In this document: one piece after another, positions 24,327 to 36,225 of the stretch
Layout: every line of letters begins with the position of its first letter
Position numbering within the stretch: the first letter of the stretch is position 1
Assembly (NCBI GenBank): GCA_963678705.1
Contig: OY783223.1
Location: forward strand, 9,828,721-9,892,720
Length of the DNA: 64,000 nt
Source: Panorpa germanica
Lineage: Eukaryota > Arthropoda > Insecta > Mecoptera > Panorpidae
Direction: 5' to 3'
Notes under the pieces: generated by a model
The model's input: the letters and a program-made list of their open reading frames with translations, nothing else
The model's database searches: none
What the model was told of the DNA's origin: nothing
Made by a program: the position numbers and the translations under genes

Positions 24327-27232
24327 TTGCTAATCTATTTCCCCAAGGACTGTAATAACCACCAACAAATGTCTTCCATAAATCTACTGTACAACTTTTG
24401 TTTTTATTTCAAATAACGAAAGTATTTTTAAACTTGATTTTGATCTGACTACATATAAGTATAGATATATACTTGATTGTACAAAAATGGTCATATGTTA
24501 CTTTTCCTTGAATTTTTAGAATTTCAAACAGCTTGGAATCTAGTTACATTATGATTAGATTCGCTATCCGATCCGCGATGGTTATTAGATCATGGATAGT
24601 ACATAGCTATATAGGACATATGGTAGCTGCTGTAAAAATGATAAAACATTTTTATGGTTTAAAACCAAGGTAAAAATATTTCATCTGATCTTCTAGATTT
24701 ATATTTTCTACATTTTAAGGTAGTTGTCGTACTATAAGCTTTATCGGTAGAACGTTATAATTTTGTTGGAAGTAATAGAGAACAATTTGACTTTGTGAAT
24801 TTACAACTGCGCTAAAAAATTCCCTGAAATACGGTTGCATAGTGCGACAAGCCTAAAACATAATGCCAGTAATTGGCAACCTTCCTATATTGGGTACATC
24901 CTTATATAATTACTTTTTAAAGAAGTGATTGTTAAGAACTGGTGGTAATTGGCCATCGCGCAGCTGCGAAACTAGCTATATATATATAAAACAATAGATT
25001 CTATTTATGCTAGTTTTTCCGAGCACCAAGGTTGATTTAAACTGTTAAGTATAAATAATATTTATTTAATTTAATGATTATATCGAATCGATTTAAATCT
25101 AATTCCGTTTTTGTTAATCATTTCTTTAAATAACATTGAAATAAACTCGTAAAATAATACCACGTACACATAATAGATTCTGATTAGAAACAATAAGTAT
25201 CTTTTTTCGTTTTATTTTCTTTACGATTATGTACTTCATTATTTGAAGAATGTTTATTTTATAGATGCGAGTATATACTGTGTACAAGACCTTGTCTTAT
25301 TTATTAATTAAAGTTTTATTAACGAATGGATGAGACTAATCCATGAGTAAAGCCTGAAGCCTAAAGCCTGATGGTGTAATTAGTGTCCGTACTGCGCGTG
25401 CATTTTGTTGAAATAAAGAATTATATTGTGTAAATATTATTTATAATTATACGCAGTTACTATATATATAACTACGAACATTATAATAGGTAGATACCCG
25501 CTACAAAAAAAGTATATTTTCGATAATGTTTTTTGACGACACAGTTAATATATAATTATTTCTATAATTACTACATGATAAAATAACATTTCAAGAATAC
25601 TTTGTGAAATTATAATAAATAAATATCAAGAAATGAGTTAATGGCAGGGAAACTCCGCAGACTTCACAAAAAAAAGTAACATTGCGGTGCCACTCATAAC
25701 TCATCACTGGATTTTCTGAAATTGAAAAACCAAAATGATTTCATTAGTTTATTATATTAAATTAAGACATTGTTATATTAAAAAACGTTAAAATAAAAAA
25801 AAACTCGACAGCGTTACCTCGGCATTTATGTAAAGAAAGAGTGTACATAATTTCAAAAGGATCGGTGCAATACATTTTGAGCTAGTGAGGGCACCGATTC
25901 TGAAAAAGTTAAGTGTGAGAAACTGCGTTTAAAAGTTTCAAAGTAACACGAAACCAGACCAGAGAGGTGAAGACTTAAAACTCTATATCTCCGACAGTTT
26001 TACTCCAATCGACTTCAAATTTTCACACAATAAACTTAATATGTTGTACATTAATATAAATAAGTAAAAATTGAAACCTTACATTACCCCCTTCCCTCTC
26101 CCGCTCCCTACAGAATTATGTAAAATTTCGGGAAAAAATAAAACATCTTCCTTTTCACATGTAGCTAACTTTAGAAGCAAGGCATACTTAATTTTATTTG
26201 CAGTAGACACATTTTAACATGGAGCTCAAAAAACGAACTAATTATAGCTTCTTATAATCTATCCCAGCCGTTGAAAAGCATAATTTTTATGTTATAACCA
26301 TTAAGATTCTTTAAATTAGTAAATAATATACTAAGGGTACAAATTTACAAATAATATAAATTTCCCACGACCCATCGTTCCTATAAAACGATTTTAATCG
26401 ACAATTAAACGACGTAAAATCATTTAAAGTTAATTAAACATCTATTAAACCTAACTGTATTACACAAATATGCGTAAGGAAATGTTTGTGTTACGTGGTA
26501 CATACGTTCTATAGATGTTATCAGGATAACGATCGAACGCTACCAATAAAACTAAGGTCACTTTAATCAGGCTCAACACCGAATAGACTATTATTTAATT
26601 GCTGTGTATCTGATTATTTATACGAGGTATTTGTATTTTATAGGACTTATGTGAAGCTAGTATTCAAATAACACCGAATACAGTATTGTGCTTATTAAGA
26701 ACGCAACGATCATAAACATTCACTGATAAGAACATGAAACAGAGCGAACCATTGCAGTGCCCCCTTAATGCTGTTCATTTAATTTCAATTAAACATAAAA
26801 GGTCATCAAAGGCTAGAATGCTACACTCTAACATAAATAATTATCATAATGTTTTTAAAGTAATTACGAAACATTATCGATTGTAATACGATATCGTGAA
26901 ATACTTGTACCAGTACAAGTGTGACGTCATACTAGAATTTAGATTAGCGCAGAAACAAGATAAAAGTTTAAGAGGTAACAAAGCAGCATGTTAAAATCGT
27001 TCGCTGTTAAAACACTCCTTAGACGTTTACAAAGATTTGTAGAGTTGAATGATGCATGCCAGGGACATTTGTAGAATCTTATGACAGAAATTTATACGCT
27101 TCATTTACTACATTAGACATTTGCAGCCGTGGAACTACTTAAGTCAAATAGATCTTCTCGCGGTACAAATTCTTAGTTCTGATATATATTCTTAAAAATT
27201 ACACCCAGTTATTACGTCTTTAAACTCAGAAC

Positions 27233-27544
27233 CAGTGGCGTAGCTACCGCCGTATCTGCCGTATCAATGATACGGGGCCCCCAGGCTATAAGGGCCCCAA
27301 ACGTGTGTAAGCCAAAATTCGAAAAATATTATTCACAATGTCACTTAAACTCTTAGGCCGTACTTAGCTTAGTTGTTAGGAGTATTAATTGTAAGTAATA
27401 ACGTATAATCAATATATAATTATTTTAATTCAATGCAAGCGTCTTTGTTCCTTTTGTGAAAAATCTTTACCCATCACTTGGGCACGCAACAAATTTTCCC
27501 GTCCCGTCCGTCCATTTGCCCGTCCAAGGCACGCTACATTACTG
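27233..27544 (+). mobile_element. hAT-type MITE with perfect 8-bp duplication
   Basis: This 312-bp element begins CAGTGGCGTAGCTACCG and ends CACGCTACATTACTG, whose reverse complement is an imperfect match to the start. The 8-mer CTCAGAAC occurs directly on both sides (27225-27232 and 27545-27552). An 8-bp duplication with CAG...CTG ends is diagnostic of the hAT superfamily. It has no transposase frame. Confidence 0.82.
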
Positions 27545-28334
27545 CTCAGAACTATTTAATTTCTCAACTGAGTATCATTCTACTGTAGAGCTCTGAGCTA
27601 GGCAACATTTGTCAGTAGAAAAACCTAAGCTACTCAAATTGCGTTTGTTAGATCCATAACAGTTGAATGCGGCATGGAGATTAGTACTATTTTCTGCATC
27701 CGCCTGTGAAAAGGTTTAGGAGTAATTTATGAAATAATCGCAATGAAACTTTGATAATCCTCTAATAAGGAAGTAATATTAATTGCAGGAATTTATATCT
27801 AGTTAAGATAGCTCCTAATTGCAGTAATAATTAATTATTATCTGTCTAATGATTCTCTTTAATGTACCGGCAAGGATTTTCGAATTTTCTTTCTTATTTA
27901 TGACGTTCATGTTATCGAATATGTGAACATGAGGGTTCAATTTATTACTTTAACGCCATTATCCACGCCAGAGATAACTATATCGAACAGAGACATGTTT
28001 TTCCAACCATTGTTTCAATCAATAAGTGATGTAACTACATCATTTTCAATTAGTATTATTTCGAGTTGATATGATGATATGAAATGTATTCCTTCAACCT
28101 CTTTAAATATCTTTTTAAGATTGACATCGACATACTGTACTGCTCTGTGTATATGTTTTAATTGAAATACACAAAAAGCTTTCTACAATGTAACAATTAC
28201 ATTACCTTTTGCAAATACAAGATAAATATAAAAATTTCACAATTTATTGCAGAAATTACAACGCATATAAAAAATCACAAACAAAAGATTTTATTTTAGC
28301 ACATGTGTGAAATGAAGCTCTCGTATTAGCACAT

Positions 28335-28511
28335 ATGAATTCCTTGGCATTAACAAAAATACATTGCCATCACCATCACCATCACCATCGACAACACAGC
28401 GACAAGGCATGGAATTGTTTTGCACAATTGTGTAAGTATGTACATTGTACATGTTCACTGTATGAGCACAATGTGATGCGATATGTAAATGATAATCATG
28501 ATTTGAGTTGA
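28335..28511 (+). CDS. Short histidine-rich open frame (58 codons)
   Basis: ATG...TGA reads MNSLALTKIHC, then seven histidines from a CATCAC microsatellite, then RQHSDKAWNCFAQLCKYVHC and a polar tail. TATTAG lies just before and TTGT|GTAAGTATG, a strong donor, lies inside at 28429. So the segment from 28330 to about 28430 could be an exon. Chance is equally likely; I see no family. Confidence 0.18.
   Translation: MNSLALTKIHCHHHHHHHRQHSDKAWNCFAQLCKYVHCTCSLYEHNVMRYVNDNHDLS
28364..28390 (+). repeat. CATCAC microsatellite
   Basis: About four copies of the hexamer (ccatcaccatcaccatcacc). Confidence 0.85.
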
Positions 28512-28763
28512 GTGAAATCTTCGTACATTATGGCTTATAGTTTGGTATACCATATAGCTCTACAGTGCAGACATTATGCAGTGATATTCTATAAAAGTTC
28601 CTTAGAGTTCAATTAAATTGAAATAATTGTTGTTGCGTTTTCAAATTACTGTATGAGAAATTAGGTTGAGATCTAAATTTGAAGTCTTCTGAAAAGTATA
28701 GACTGATGGATAATGGATAATGTTTAAACCAATAAAAATCGTATTCAAATGTCTTCAAACCAG

Positions 28764-28872
28764 ACGAGATTAGACGAGAATTTCAAAAATCTCGCCTCGT
28801 TCTCTTTAGTTTAGAAAAAAATAGATATCGTTTTAGTCTCGTAATCGTTTGTCTCGTCACATCTCGTTATTG
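28764..28872. repeat. CTCG-rich stretch, possible F-element left part
   Basis: Repeated 'acgaga', 'ctcgcctcg' and 'gtctcgt' units give this stretch a texture like the F element. Exact alignment to 42236 is poor. Confidence 0.3.
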
Positions 28873-29295
28873 TGAGAACTTACTCCTAAGATAGTCCTAA
28901 ATTTTTTTTATTCAAATTTTTTATTTAAAAGAAAATTTAAACTTTGAAGAATTATTTTTTATACACAGGATCAACTGGTTCAATTTCACTTATCATCACT
29001 TTCATCTAATCTCGGCCATTTTCTCAGGTTGACACTACTAACACCTACGCTCAACGACATTTTTGCGGCAACTAAAGGCTAAAATGTCTTCAAACAATCA
29101 CATTGTAAATAATTTATATTCACATTTATTTTCCCTTAAAACATTCGTTTGGCTACAAAAGTTGTAAAAGACAAAATTATAAAATAAAATATTTAACAGA
29201 TGTTTGTTTACCAGATTTTATATTTTGTAAATTTACAACCTAACCTTTTTTGTAATAAAAAAAAGTTAGTTTATTTTTCTAGCAATTTTTTTTTC

Positions 29296-29385
29296 CAGAG
29301 TCCAGAAACGAAACTCTCGGGCGTATATGGTCTCGGTATCGTCTCAATAGTTTTCAGAAATGTCTCGTGCTCGTGCCAATCCCTA
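29296..29385 (+). mobile_element. F-type element, right part
   Basis: 'acgaaactctcgggcgtata' and 'cgtctcaatagttttcagaa' match the element at 42236. The right end is CTCGTGCTCGTGCCAATCCCTA. A CTCG-rich stretch at 28764-28872 may be its separated left part. The region between them is AT-rich and unlike the complete copy, so an insertion is possible. Confidence 0.45.
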
Positions 29386-29939
29386 ATAATTAATTATAAT
29401 AGTTTTACAGAATACTACTAAAAATGAAATTAACGTAAAAAAAGCTCTTATAAAATACGGAATAGTACTGATGACTTATATTGTATATGGTATGATTATT
29501 CTTTCTGTAGGCTGATGTATAGTGTCTGCACTGTGAGCTGACAAATTTATCGGTTCACGATGACACGTGACGACTGACGACTGACGACACGTATTCGCAG
29601 AGTTACAAATGAAAGCCGCGGTGTGGCATGGAGCGTTGCGCGAGATGAATTGAAAAAATTCATAACCTCTGACCTTACATACTCATGCAAACAACACAAT
29701 CTTTAAGCATATAGGTTATTTCTGCGTAAATAATTGCAGAACTACTTGCCGAAAAAGTATGTCAACTGCGACTTCCGTATAAGGTACAAGTTATTTAATC
29801 TGAAAAGATTTTACTTTATTTTTTATAGGTACTTTACTCTCGTCGCAAGCGACGACTGTTTTTTGTGTATGAATTGAATTTCATTTCAAATTTTAATTCC
29901 ATTTTTAAATTGAAATATTTAACTCGTTTTATATTAATC

Positions 29940-30360
29940 TAACACATAACCACAAATATTGATTTGTAAATTAGGTACTAAAGTTAAACCATATACAAAA
30001 TTTCAAATTTCTAGCACAATTTTTATATAATACAATACAATACGATACTTAACTATTATACAATTCTAAATTTTAGTTTTCTTCAAGGTATCCTACGGGG
30101 TTCCCTAATTTTCTTAATGCCACTTTTTTCAATTTCAACTTTCTATGTTTTACGAATTAAAAGTTATAGAGCAAAAAGTATTTTTTTTCTTTAGTTTTTT
30201 CAAAATTACGCGTTTCCAGGAAATTCCGGGAAATATCCTAGGGCGCCAAAAGTCTTAGAATTTTTTTACCTACGAAATAGACGATTTTTAAGAAAATGCG
30301 CGGAGCCGTTTTCGAGCTACCATACGAATCGCGTAAACATATAAACTTTCACTTGGAACA
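29940..30360 (+). repeat. G repeat, copy 1
   Basis: 'gatttgtaaattaggtac' followed by 'atttctagcacaattttta', and later 'ttctaaattttagttttctt' and 'cctacggggttccctaattt', are shared in order with 33484-33780. This looks like transposon-derived interior. No termini were found. Confidence 0.45.
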
Positions 30361-31676
30361 TTATAATATAGGAGATAAAATTTAGGAAAGTCAACTTAAC
30401 ATATTAGGTAAAATTTTTTACGTAACAGATAACCTTGAATGTACATAATTCTCCGAGGTATTATTCGGGAATCTGGTGAAGCCACAGGTAAAACATTCAC
30501 TGATACAATCACCCTGGGTTCTGAAATTATGTAAACCTACAGAGAAAGGGATGAGTGGGGATCTTGCGGAACTTCAAGTCCAGTATGCTAACTTGGACCA
30601 GGACCAGGTCCAGCAGGCGCCACAAGAGATGACTCACACAAACTGAAGGTCTGAGATGAACAGAACAGATCGTACGACCGAGATTCATGAAAAGAGAACG
30701 AGACAGAACGAAGAGAGTACTAGTGGAAGAGAGAGGGAGAGGAGTGATGTTGATAACCATCTTGTTAAGTGATGTACCACACTTGTGGAGATGCTAAGAT
30801 ACACTGTATGTGTTGTGCAAATATGTACATATAAATAGTTTTGCGGTTAAAAATTTGGTAGAATGTCAATTTGAATGCGAAATTATTGTTGGTCTACCTG
30901 CAAACATGATTAGTACAAGAAGAGAAAGTACCGTTCTGTGGATTTTTCGATTAATTTGCATATCTGATTGCATCCGTATGAATCACTGGCTTGCCTTCAT
31001 TTCAAGAAAAATGATTAACTTTGATTTTCTTTCTTAATCTTTATGCAAACATATTTTTACTACATCTAAAAATGTAAGCTTGAATTGTAACTAACTTAAT
31101 TGGGATAGATAACTAAAACCTGAATTCAACGTGGTATATATACATATATATAATGAAACAAAACTGCTCTAAATGAAATTATTTACTCATAAATTAAAGA
31201 ATTTTATTTCACTTTCAATGTATAAGTAAAATAATCGATAGATTACTATTAATCATCGTGATCGGGTAATTCGATGACTGGACGCAAATGTTAATTAAGT
31301 CGTCATCTATTTATATGAATGAATTCTGATTTTATTTTTCCTCTGAATAAATATAACCTTTTTAGGCGATGTTTACATTAGCATAATATACAAATAATAA
31401 TAATAGTGGCTCCGGGCTGGTGTATTAGTCATTTGTGTAATAAGTTAAGTCAGCACGGGGTCTATAATTTTAAGAGTTAGTTTAATATAATTCCGAACAA
31501 CCTACGAATAAATAGATTCAAACACAATGCACTCACACTTGCAAGGTTTTCATACTTGCTAGCTTACTAAAAGCTATTTGAAACCTTGCATTCTCTACCT
31601 GGGTTTTTTAAAATTAAAAGAAAATATATTTAATATAAAATTATCGAGATGCTAGTTCATTTTCTATGCGTTTTCA

Positions 31677-32000
31677 GGGTGACCACAAGAAAATTATTTC
31701 AAATTTCTCTGATAATTCCAGGTTTTTTCCAACTAAAAAAAAAAAGCTTAAGTAAGACAAAAATAAGCTAATGACTAGTATAAACTAGACCAAATTAACT
31801 CTAAATATTTAATAGATAAAATTATTGAAGATATTTAAATTAATCGAATTAAACTCGAATTTCAGCTAAAAGATTAGCTTTTTTGACGCCAAATTTTCAA
31901 TCAAATTCCCTGATATTTTTTTAAATTTCCTGATATTTCCAGGTTGCATTAAATTCCCTGATAATTCCCGGATTTCCAGGTTTTGTGAAATTTGCAAGGC
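31677..32000 (+). mobile_element. Fragment of a CAGGGTGACC-ended transposon
   Basis: It begins CAGGGTGACCAC and contains repeated 'attccctgata' and 'tttccaggtt' phrases (31905-31985), a texture I associate with widespread animal DNA-transposon remnants. No matching right end was found, so the boundary is approximate. Confidence 0.4.
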
Positions 32001-33483
32001 TTGTTTTGTAAGTTTGGCACTAAAGTGAAACTGCTGTCTTAAAATAAATGAAAGAAATATGTTGACGATTTCCGGTTTATTCATATTGGACACTTGACGG
32101 CGTCTAATGGTTATAAATTCGTTTAGATAACTAAATACTGTCTTTGGTGATAATTTCGGGGTAACTTACCCACTTCAAAATCGACACATTGCTAGAAAAT
32201 TTTCTTTGAACTTTATGTGCCAGTATTTGTACCAAGTTCCAATGAAGCGATGAGATGCGACGGTACCAATACCAGTACCACCAGATCAAGTTATTAATTA
32301 ATACAAAGGTAATTAAAATATATATCCGTATCTAATAGAAATCTAATAATCAATTACAATAACAAAAAACCTGTCAATAAACCATTTGAATTGTTTCTGG
32401 AACTTAATTAATTACTAAAGCGTAGTGATTAACGACGTATTATTAGAATACCAACATTAATGGCTGAACAATCATTTTAACTAAATTAAGAAATATTTTT
32501 ATCTGATTAAAAGAATCGATTAAATATTTCACAGACTTTAATTATAATTTATTAATTTTGTATTTTTACGTTTAGAGAGACTTTGTGATTCTATATTATC
32601 TGATTGTGATTGTAATCAAATCATTCATCAAATACACAATTATAAATTAATTAATTGATTGAGCAAATGGTTGGTATGCTCGGCTCGAAGATATCTGCCA
32701 ACACGAGCCGAGTGTCTTTTGAGACGCTACTGTTCTTCTGAATGAATCATTAATTTTATGAAAGCTATCTTTTGGTGTTCATCACCGAGAGAGTGCATCA
32801 TTCCACGGGGTATGTTGCTCCAGAACTTGAACGCAACGGGTTACAATATTACAACACTCTGGAGGGAGGCCTGCATGTCTTAAGACGGGTACTCATATAT
32901 CACCACGATACGAAACGATCAAAACAAATGCTATGCAGCCATGTCATCATGTCAAACACATATGATTTATAAAACAATAAATTACTAATATTAAAACACA
33001 TACAAGATTGAACTTGTATGTTAATCGTTCCCTACAGGTGAGGGGTAAGAAGGGGGTGGTAAAGATGTAAAGTTCATATATCACTATTTATATACGGCAA
33101 TGTGTTTCAAACCTTTTCATATCTGCGGACCTTTATATAACCTAATGTATAAAATCAAAATAATAATAATTTTATTTAAAATTCGTTTAAAACACATTCA
33201 CTGCCACGCCTATTTGCCTCGTGACAATGACGTGACCTCCGACCCTTGTACCTAATAACATTATCATTAAGAATACAGTCGTGAATAATTATACCTATTT
33301 AGCACATGCAGTAAATCGTGGATTTACATTTTTAATATGACTATATTTGTAAACAGGCTGTATTAATGAATTAGATACGTTTGATAAGTCATAACACGAC
33401 AAGATAGATACAAGGTGTTTTGAAATTAATTCGTTCTTCTTACATATAAAAGTCCAATTGACAAAATTTGGGATTTTTTTTTC

Positions 33484-33780
33484 GATTTGTAAATTAGGTA
33501 CCAAAGTAAGCTTACGGACATATATAAAATTTAGACTTTCTAGCCCAATTTTTACCGTCAGCAAAAACTGCCCCCGTTTCCACAAATAAAATTTTTGATT
33601 TTTTTTTTTAATAACATATTTCAATATTAAATAATCCAAAATTTGAGTGTTCTCCAAAGTTTCCTACCGGGCCCTTTAATTTTTTGAATTTCTAATTTTC
33701 AAAAATTTTAGCATTGAACACCGTAATACACATACCAAGTTTCAACTTTCATTCAACACCCTTTCCAAGCCTATCCACGA
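33484..33780 (+). repeat. G repeat, copy 2
   Basis: This is collinear with 29940-30360: 'gatttgtaaattaggtacca', 'ctttctagcccaattttta', 'ccaaaatttgagtgttct', 'cctaccgggccctttaattt'. The 120-codon minus-strand frame at 33295-33657 runs through this repeat and is not considered a gene. Confidence 0.45.
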
Positions 33781-34835
33781 TTCAGATTACATCACTCTCT
33801 TCAAGTGGTCTCCAATGGAGAGCTCTATAAGCATTCCAGAGTTGTTTATGTTAAGATAAGACTAAAGCCAGAGTAGCACCAGGGCTGTACTGGGGGTCTT
33901 AGAGCGTAATATCGCTAACTCTAGTGAACAATTAATTAATTTCGAAATGAACGAGTTATATTTTGACAGATGAACGTGAAACCGAAAGAATTATTTTCTT
34001 GTTAACCCAATACATCACACATTAATTTATAGTGCACCTTGTAGACAGCTAAATCTATTCTTATAACATAATTTACAGTCTCGTTCTGTCAGTATCCACT
34101 ATCCACTATCCAATGCCCAATGCCCAGCTATCGCTAATTACTCCACCTACACTAGATGTCGCTGTACTCTGTAGCTGTCTCACTTAAGAGAACCACGCGG
34201 CCACCATGAAGACCTGTTAACGAGAAATTGTTTTTAAAATGATGGCGCTGAGCTGAGGGTTAGACTGAAGAAGAGATGCATAAGCCTGTCTCAAAATGAA
34301 CGAGTATTTAGTCATTTGTTTATAAATTAAAAAACGATTAACAACAATCCATTAACATTTATTATTTATTACTTAACATTTCTCTTAACAAATAAATTTA
34401 TTTAATGACTGGTAATAGCGTCTTTGGTGGCGTACTGTCAGAGAAATTTCAGGATTAGGATAAGCTTTGTGACGTCACATTTAATTACAAACAAACGAAA
34501 AATGTAGATGCATTATATTGTTCCTAATAACATTTCCTGGTACTGAAGTTGCAAATAAATATAAATGAATAATAGCAAAAGTATAAATCTGCATATTAAA
34601 GTATTCTTCTAAATAATTAAATAGCAGTCTCCCACAATAAGTCAAATATACATTTTCTATTAGTAATTCACTACAAATGAATAACACAAATAGTAGAAAC
34701 TTTGTGTTATGCGTTAAGGTTAAGAACTTACGAGAAAGAGTAACAAACCAACCAAGTACCAACCTAATAAAGAAAGTGTTTACCGGTGATTTCACACCGT
34801 CTGTTTGACAGGTAACACAACCGCAGTCTCAGTCG

Positions 34836-34851
34836 CAGAGAGAGAGAGAGC
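34836..34851 (+). repeat. AG microsatellite
   Basis: Short run of seven to eight AG units between 'gtcgc' and 'caccg'. Confidence 0.8.
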
Positions 34852-35048
34852 ACCGTTTCCAACAAAGTGACAACCTACTACATGACTGCCACCGTCTGAT
34901 ACAATTTAGTGGCCTAGGAAAGCTTTATTGATGAAGGAATACATTTGTGAACTTGTACAGGAAAAATAGAGTGAGATATTACTGTATTGTGTTTGGAAAA
35001 GCGTTGTGGCCCCTAATTCAGAGGCGGACTAAGAATTGTAGTGCTTCA

Positions 35049-35385
35049 CAGTGGTGTCCTTAGCCATTGCGAGGCACTTGTCCTTTGTGTAATTTATGTA
35101 AATTGAAAGTAAGTATTTTTGATGATGATGTCTTAACATTTTATATTGGAAGATTTATAGAAGTTAACAAGCACAAAGACCACAAATATTAATGATGATA
35201 AACTAAGGTACATGAGTGTCTTAAAAGATATGCGCAGAGATTAAAGTAGCTTTCCAAAATGCGAGGCGCGAGATTTAAATACATATATAGTAATGAATTT
35301 TTCTATTTGGGTCGTCCGCGAGGGTGCGTATCCCCGGGCGGTTGCTCTGCTTGCCACCCCCTAAGGCAGCCTCTTAGTATATAAT
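35049..35385 (+). mobile_element. H-type element, copy 1
   Basis: It starts CAGTGGTGTCCTTAGCCATT and shares with the reverse complement of 61573-61895 'tttgtgtaatttatgtaaat', 'agtaagtatttttgatgat', 'gaggcgcgag' and 'tagtaatgaatttttctat'. A second CAGAGGCGGACTAAG start lies 30 bp upstream at 35019. The CAG-type ends resemble hAT elements, but no 8-bp duplication was found. Confidence 0.55.
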
Positions 35386-35504
35386 TGTACAATAGCAAGA
35401 ATGAGATTTTTTTTAAATCGTAGATTCTATTACTAGCAGGGCGTGTAGCACAAGATTTTGTACATGTTTTAAAGGCTTTTTGCTCTCCTATTTCTTCTCA
35501 TTAT

Positions 35505-35752
35505 CCAGTAAACATTTTGGAGGAACTTTGCCATCATATTGAAGATGCGTATGATTTTTTTGAGAGTTTATTTATAACAATTTAGTTTCTCACAGTTGTT
35601 CATATGAAAAGTTTATTTTATCGGTTATAAATGGCCAAACCACTCCACCTGTCGGAATACAAATGAAGATAAAGTTGATGCGAACTATAATTAAAGTGTA
35701 ACAGTGATAGAAACGTAAGAAAATAGAACACTTCACCAAATTCTTTACTGGG
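35505..35752 (-). mobile_element. B-type non-autonomous element, copy 4 (inverted)
   Basis: This is the reverse complement of the other B copies: it begins CCAGTAAACATTTTGG and ends CCAAATTCTTTACTGG. The block 'ccacctgtcggaatac' matches 'attccgacaggtgg' inverted. It lies 180 bp upstream of the TATA-like site at 35932. Confidence 0.72.
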
Positions 35753-35931
35753 TGGGTGCTATGATCTCTAGTGCAAACTCAAAAATTGAAGCAATTATAT
35801 TTTATACGATAAACAACAAAAAAAAAATTAAAATTCATGAACCTGCCTTTAAATGAAGTACGCGTATACCATATAACAAGCCGTGGGAAAATGTCCCCAA
35901 TGCAATATATAAATATTACATATACTACAGC

Positions 35932-35938
35932 ATAAAAG
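35932..35938 (+). promoter_or_regulatory. TATA-like box
   Basis: ATAAAAG lies 28 bp upstream of a CAGTG at 35960, a spacing that suits a TATA/initiator core promoter. It precedes the short open frame at 35999. In AT-rich DNA such a match is common, so confidence is low. Confidence 0.25.
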
Positions 35939-35998
35939 CGCAGTACTATTGATAGTTCACAGTGATTGCTGTTCGGTATTCGCTATTCGCGAGTCGCG

Positions 35999-36139
35999 AT
36001 GTTTAGCGGAGTTGCAGATTTTGCAGGAGTCTTCTGTTCACTCCAAGAGTTCAATTCTCCTGGTGTTGTCACCAGCAGCCAAGCTAGTTACTTCGTTATT
36101 ACTTATGGTACTTCGTTTATTCGTTATTCCTGTCACTGA
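35999..36139 (+). CDS. Short open frame (46 codons) with promoter- and polyA-like flanks
   Basis: ATG to TGA encodes 46 residues starting MFSGVADFAGVFCSLQEFNS. No family, signal peptide or membrane segment is recognised. The region is GC-richer than its surroundings. A TATA-like box (35932) and CAGTG (35960) lie upstream, and AATAAA (36220-36225) lies 80 bp downstream, giving the outline of a compact transcription unit. A longer overlapping frame (35949-36185, 78 codons) reads the same DNA and could be the real one or neither. Nested inside the large minus-strand intron. Coding status is inference. Confidence 0.22.
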   Translation: MFSGVADFAGVFCSLQEFNSPGVVTSSQASYFVITYGTSFIRYSCH

Positions 36140-36219
36140 CTTACTTGTCTTGTTACGAATATCTACGACGGTACATGATGTATAACAAGGAAATAATTAT
36201 AATACATATAGCATAAGTA

Positions 36220-36225
36220 AATAAA
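36220..36225 (+). terminator. Possible polyadenylation signal
   Basis: AATAAA 80 bp after the stop of the frame at 35999-36139. The hexamer is frequent by chance in this AT-rich DNA. Confidence 0.2.

Noticed and set aside
30530-30760. Purine-rich, GC-richer stretch with a 77-codon minus-strand frame
   Set aside because: Neither strand gives a recognisable protein. The texture suggests a decayed retroelement tail, but I found no matching copy.
33295-33657. 120-codon minus-strand frame
   Set aside because: It overlaps the G repeat, which is decayed in its other copy. Composition is lysine/phenylalanine-rich as expected from AT-rich DNA.
34733-34764. 32-nt minus-strand microexon with ACTTTCTTTATTAG acceptor and GTAAGTTC donor
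   Set aside because: The sites are good, but the segment is too short to judge, and one such pair is expected by chance in this much sequence.
34481-34795. 104-codon hydrophobic minus-strand frame that might suggest a membrane protein
   Set aside because: Phenylalanine/leucine-rich frames arise readily in AT-rich DNA. No receptor motif, no GC shift, no flanking exon.
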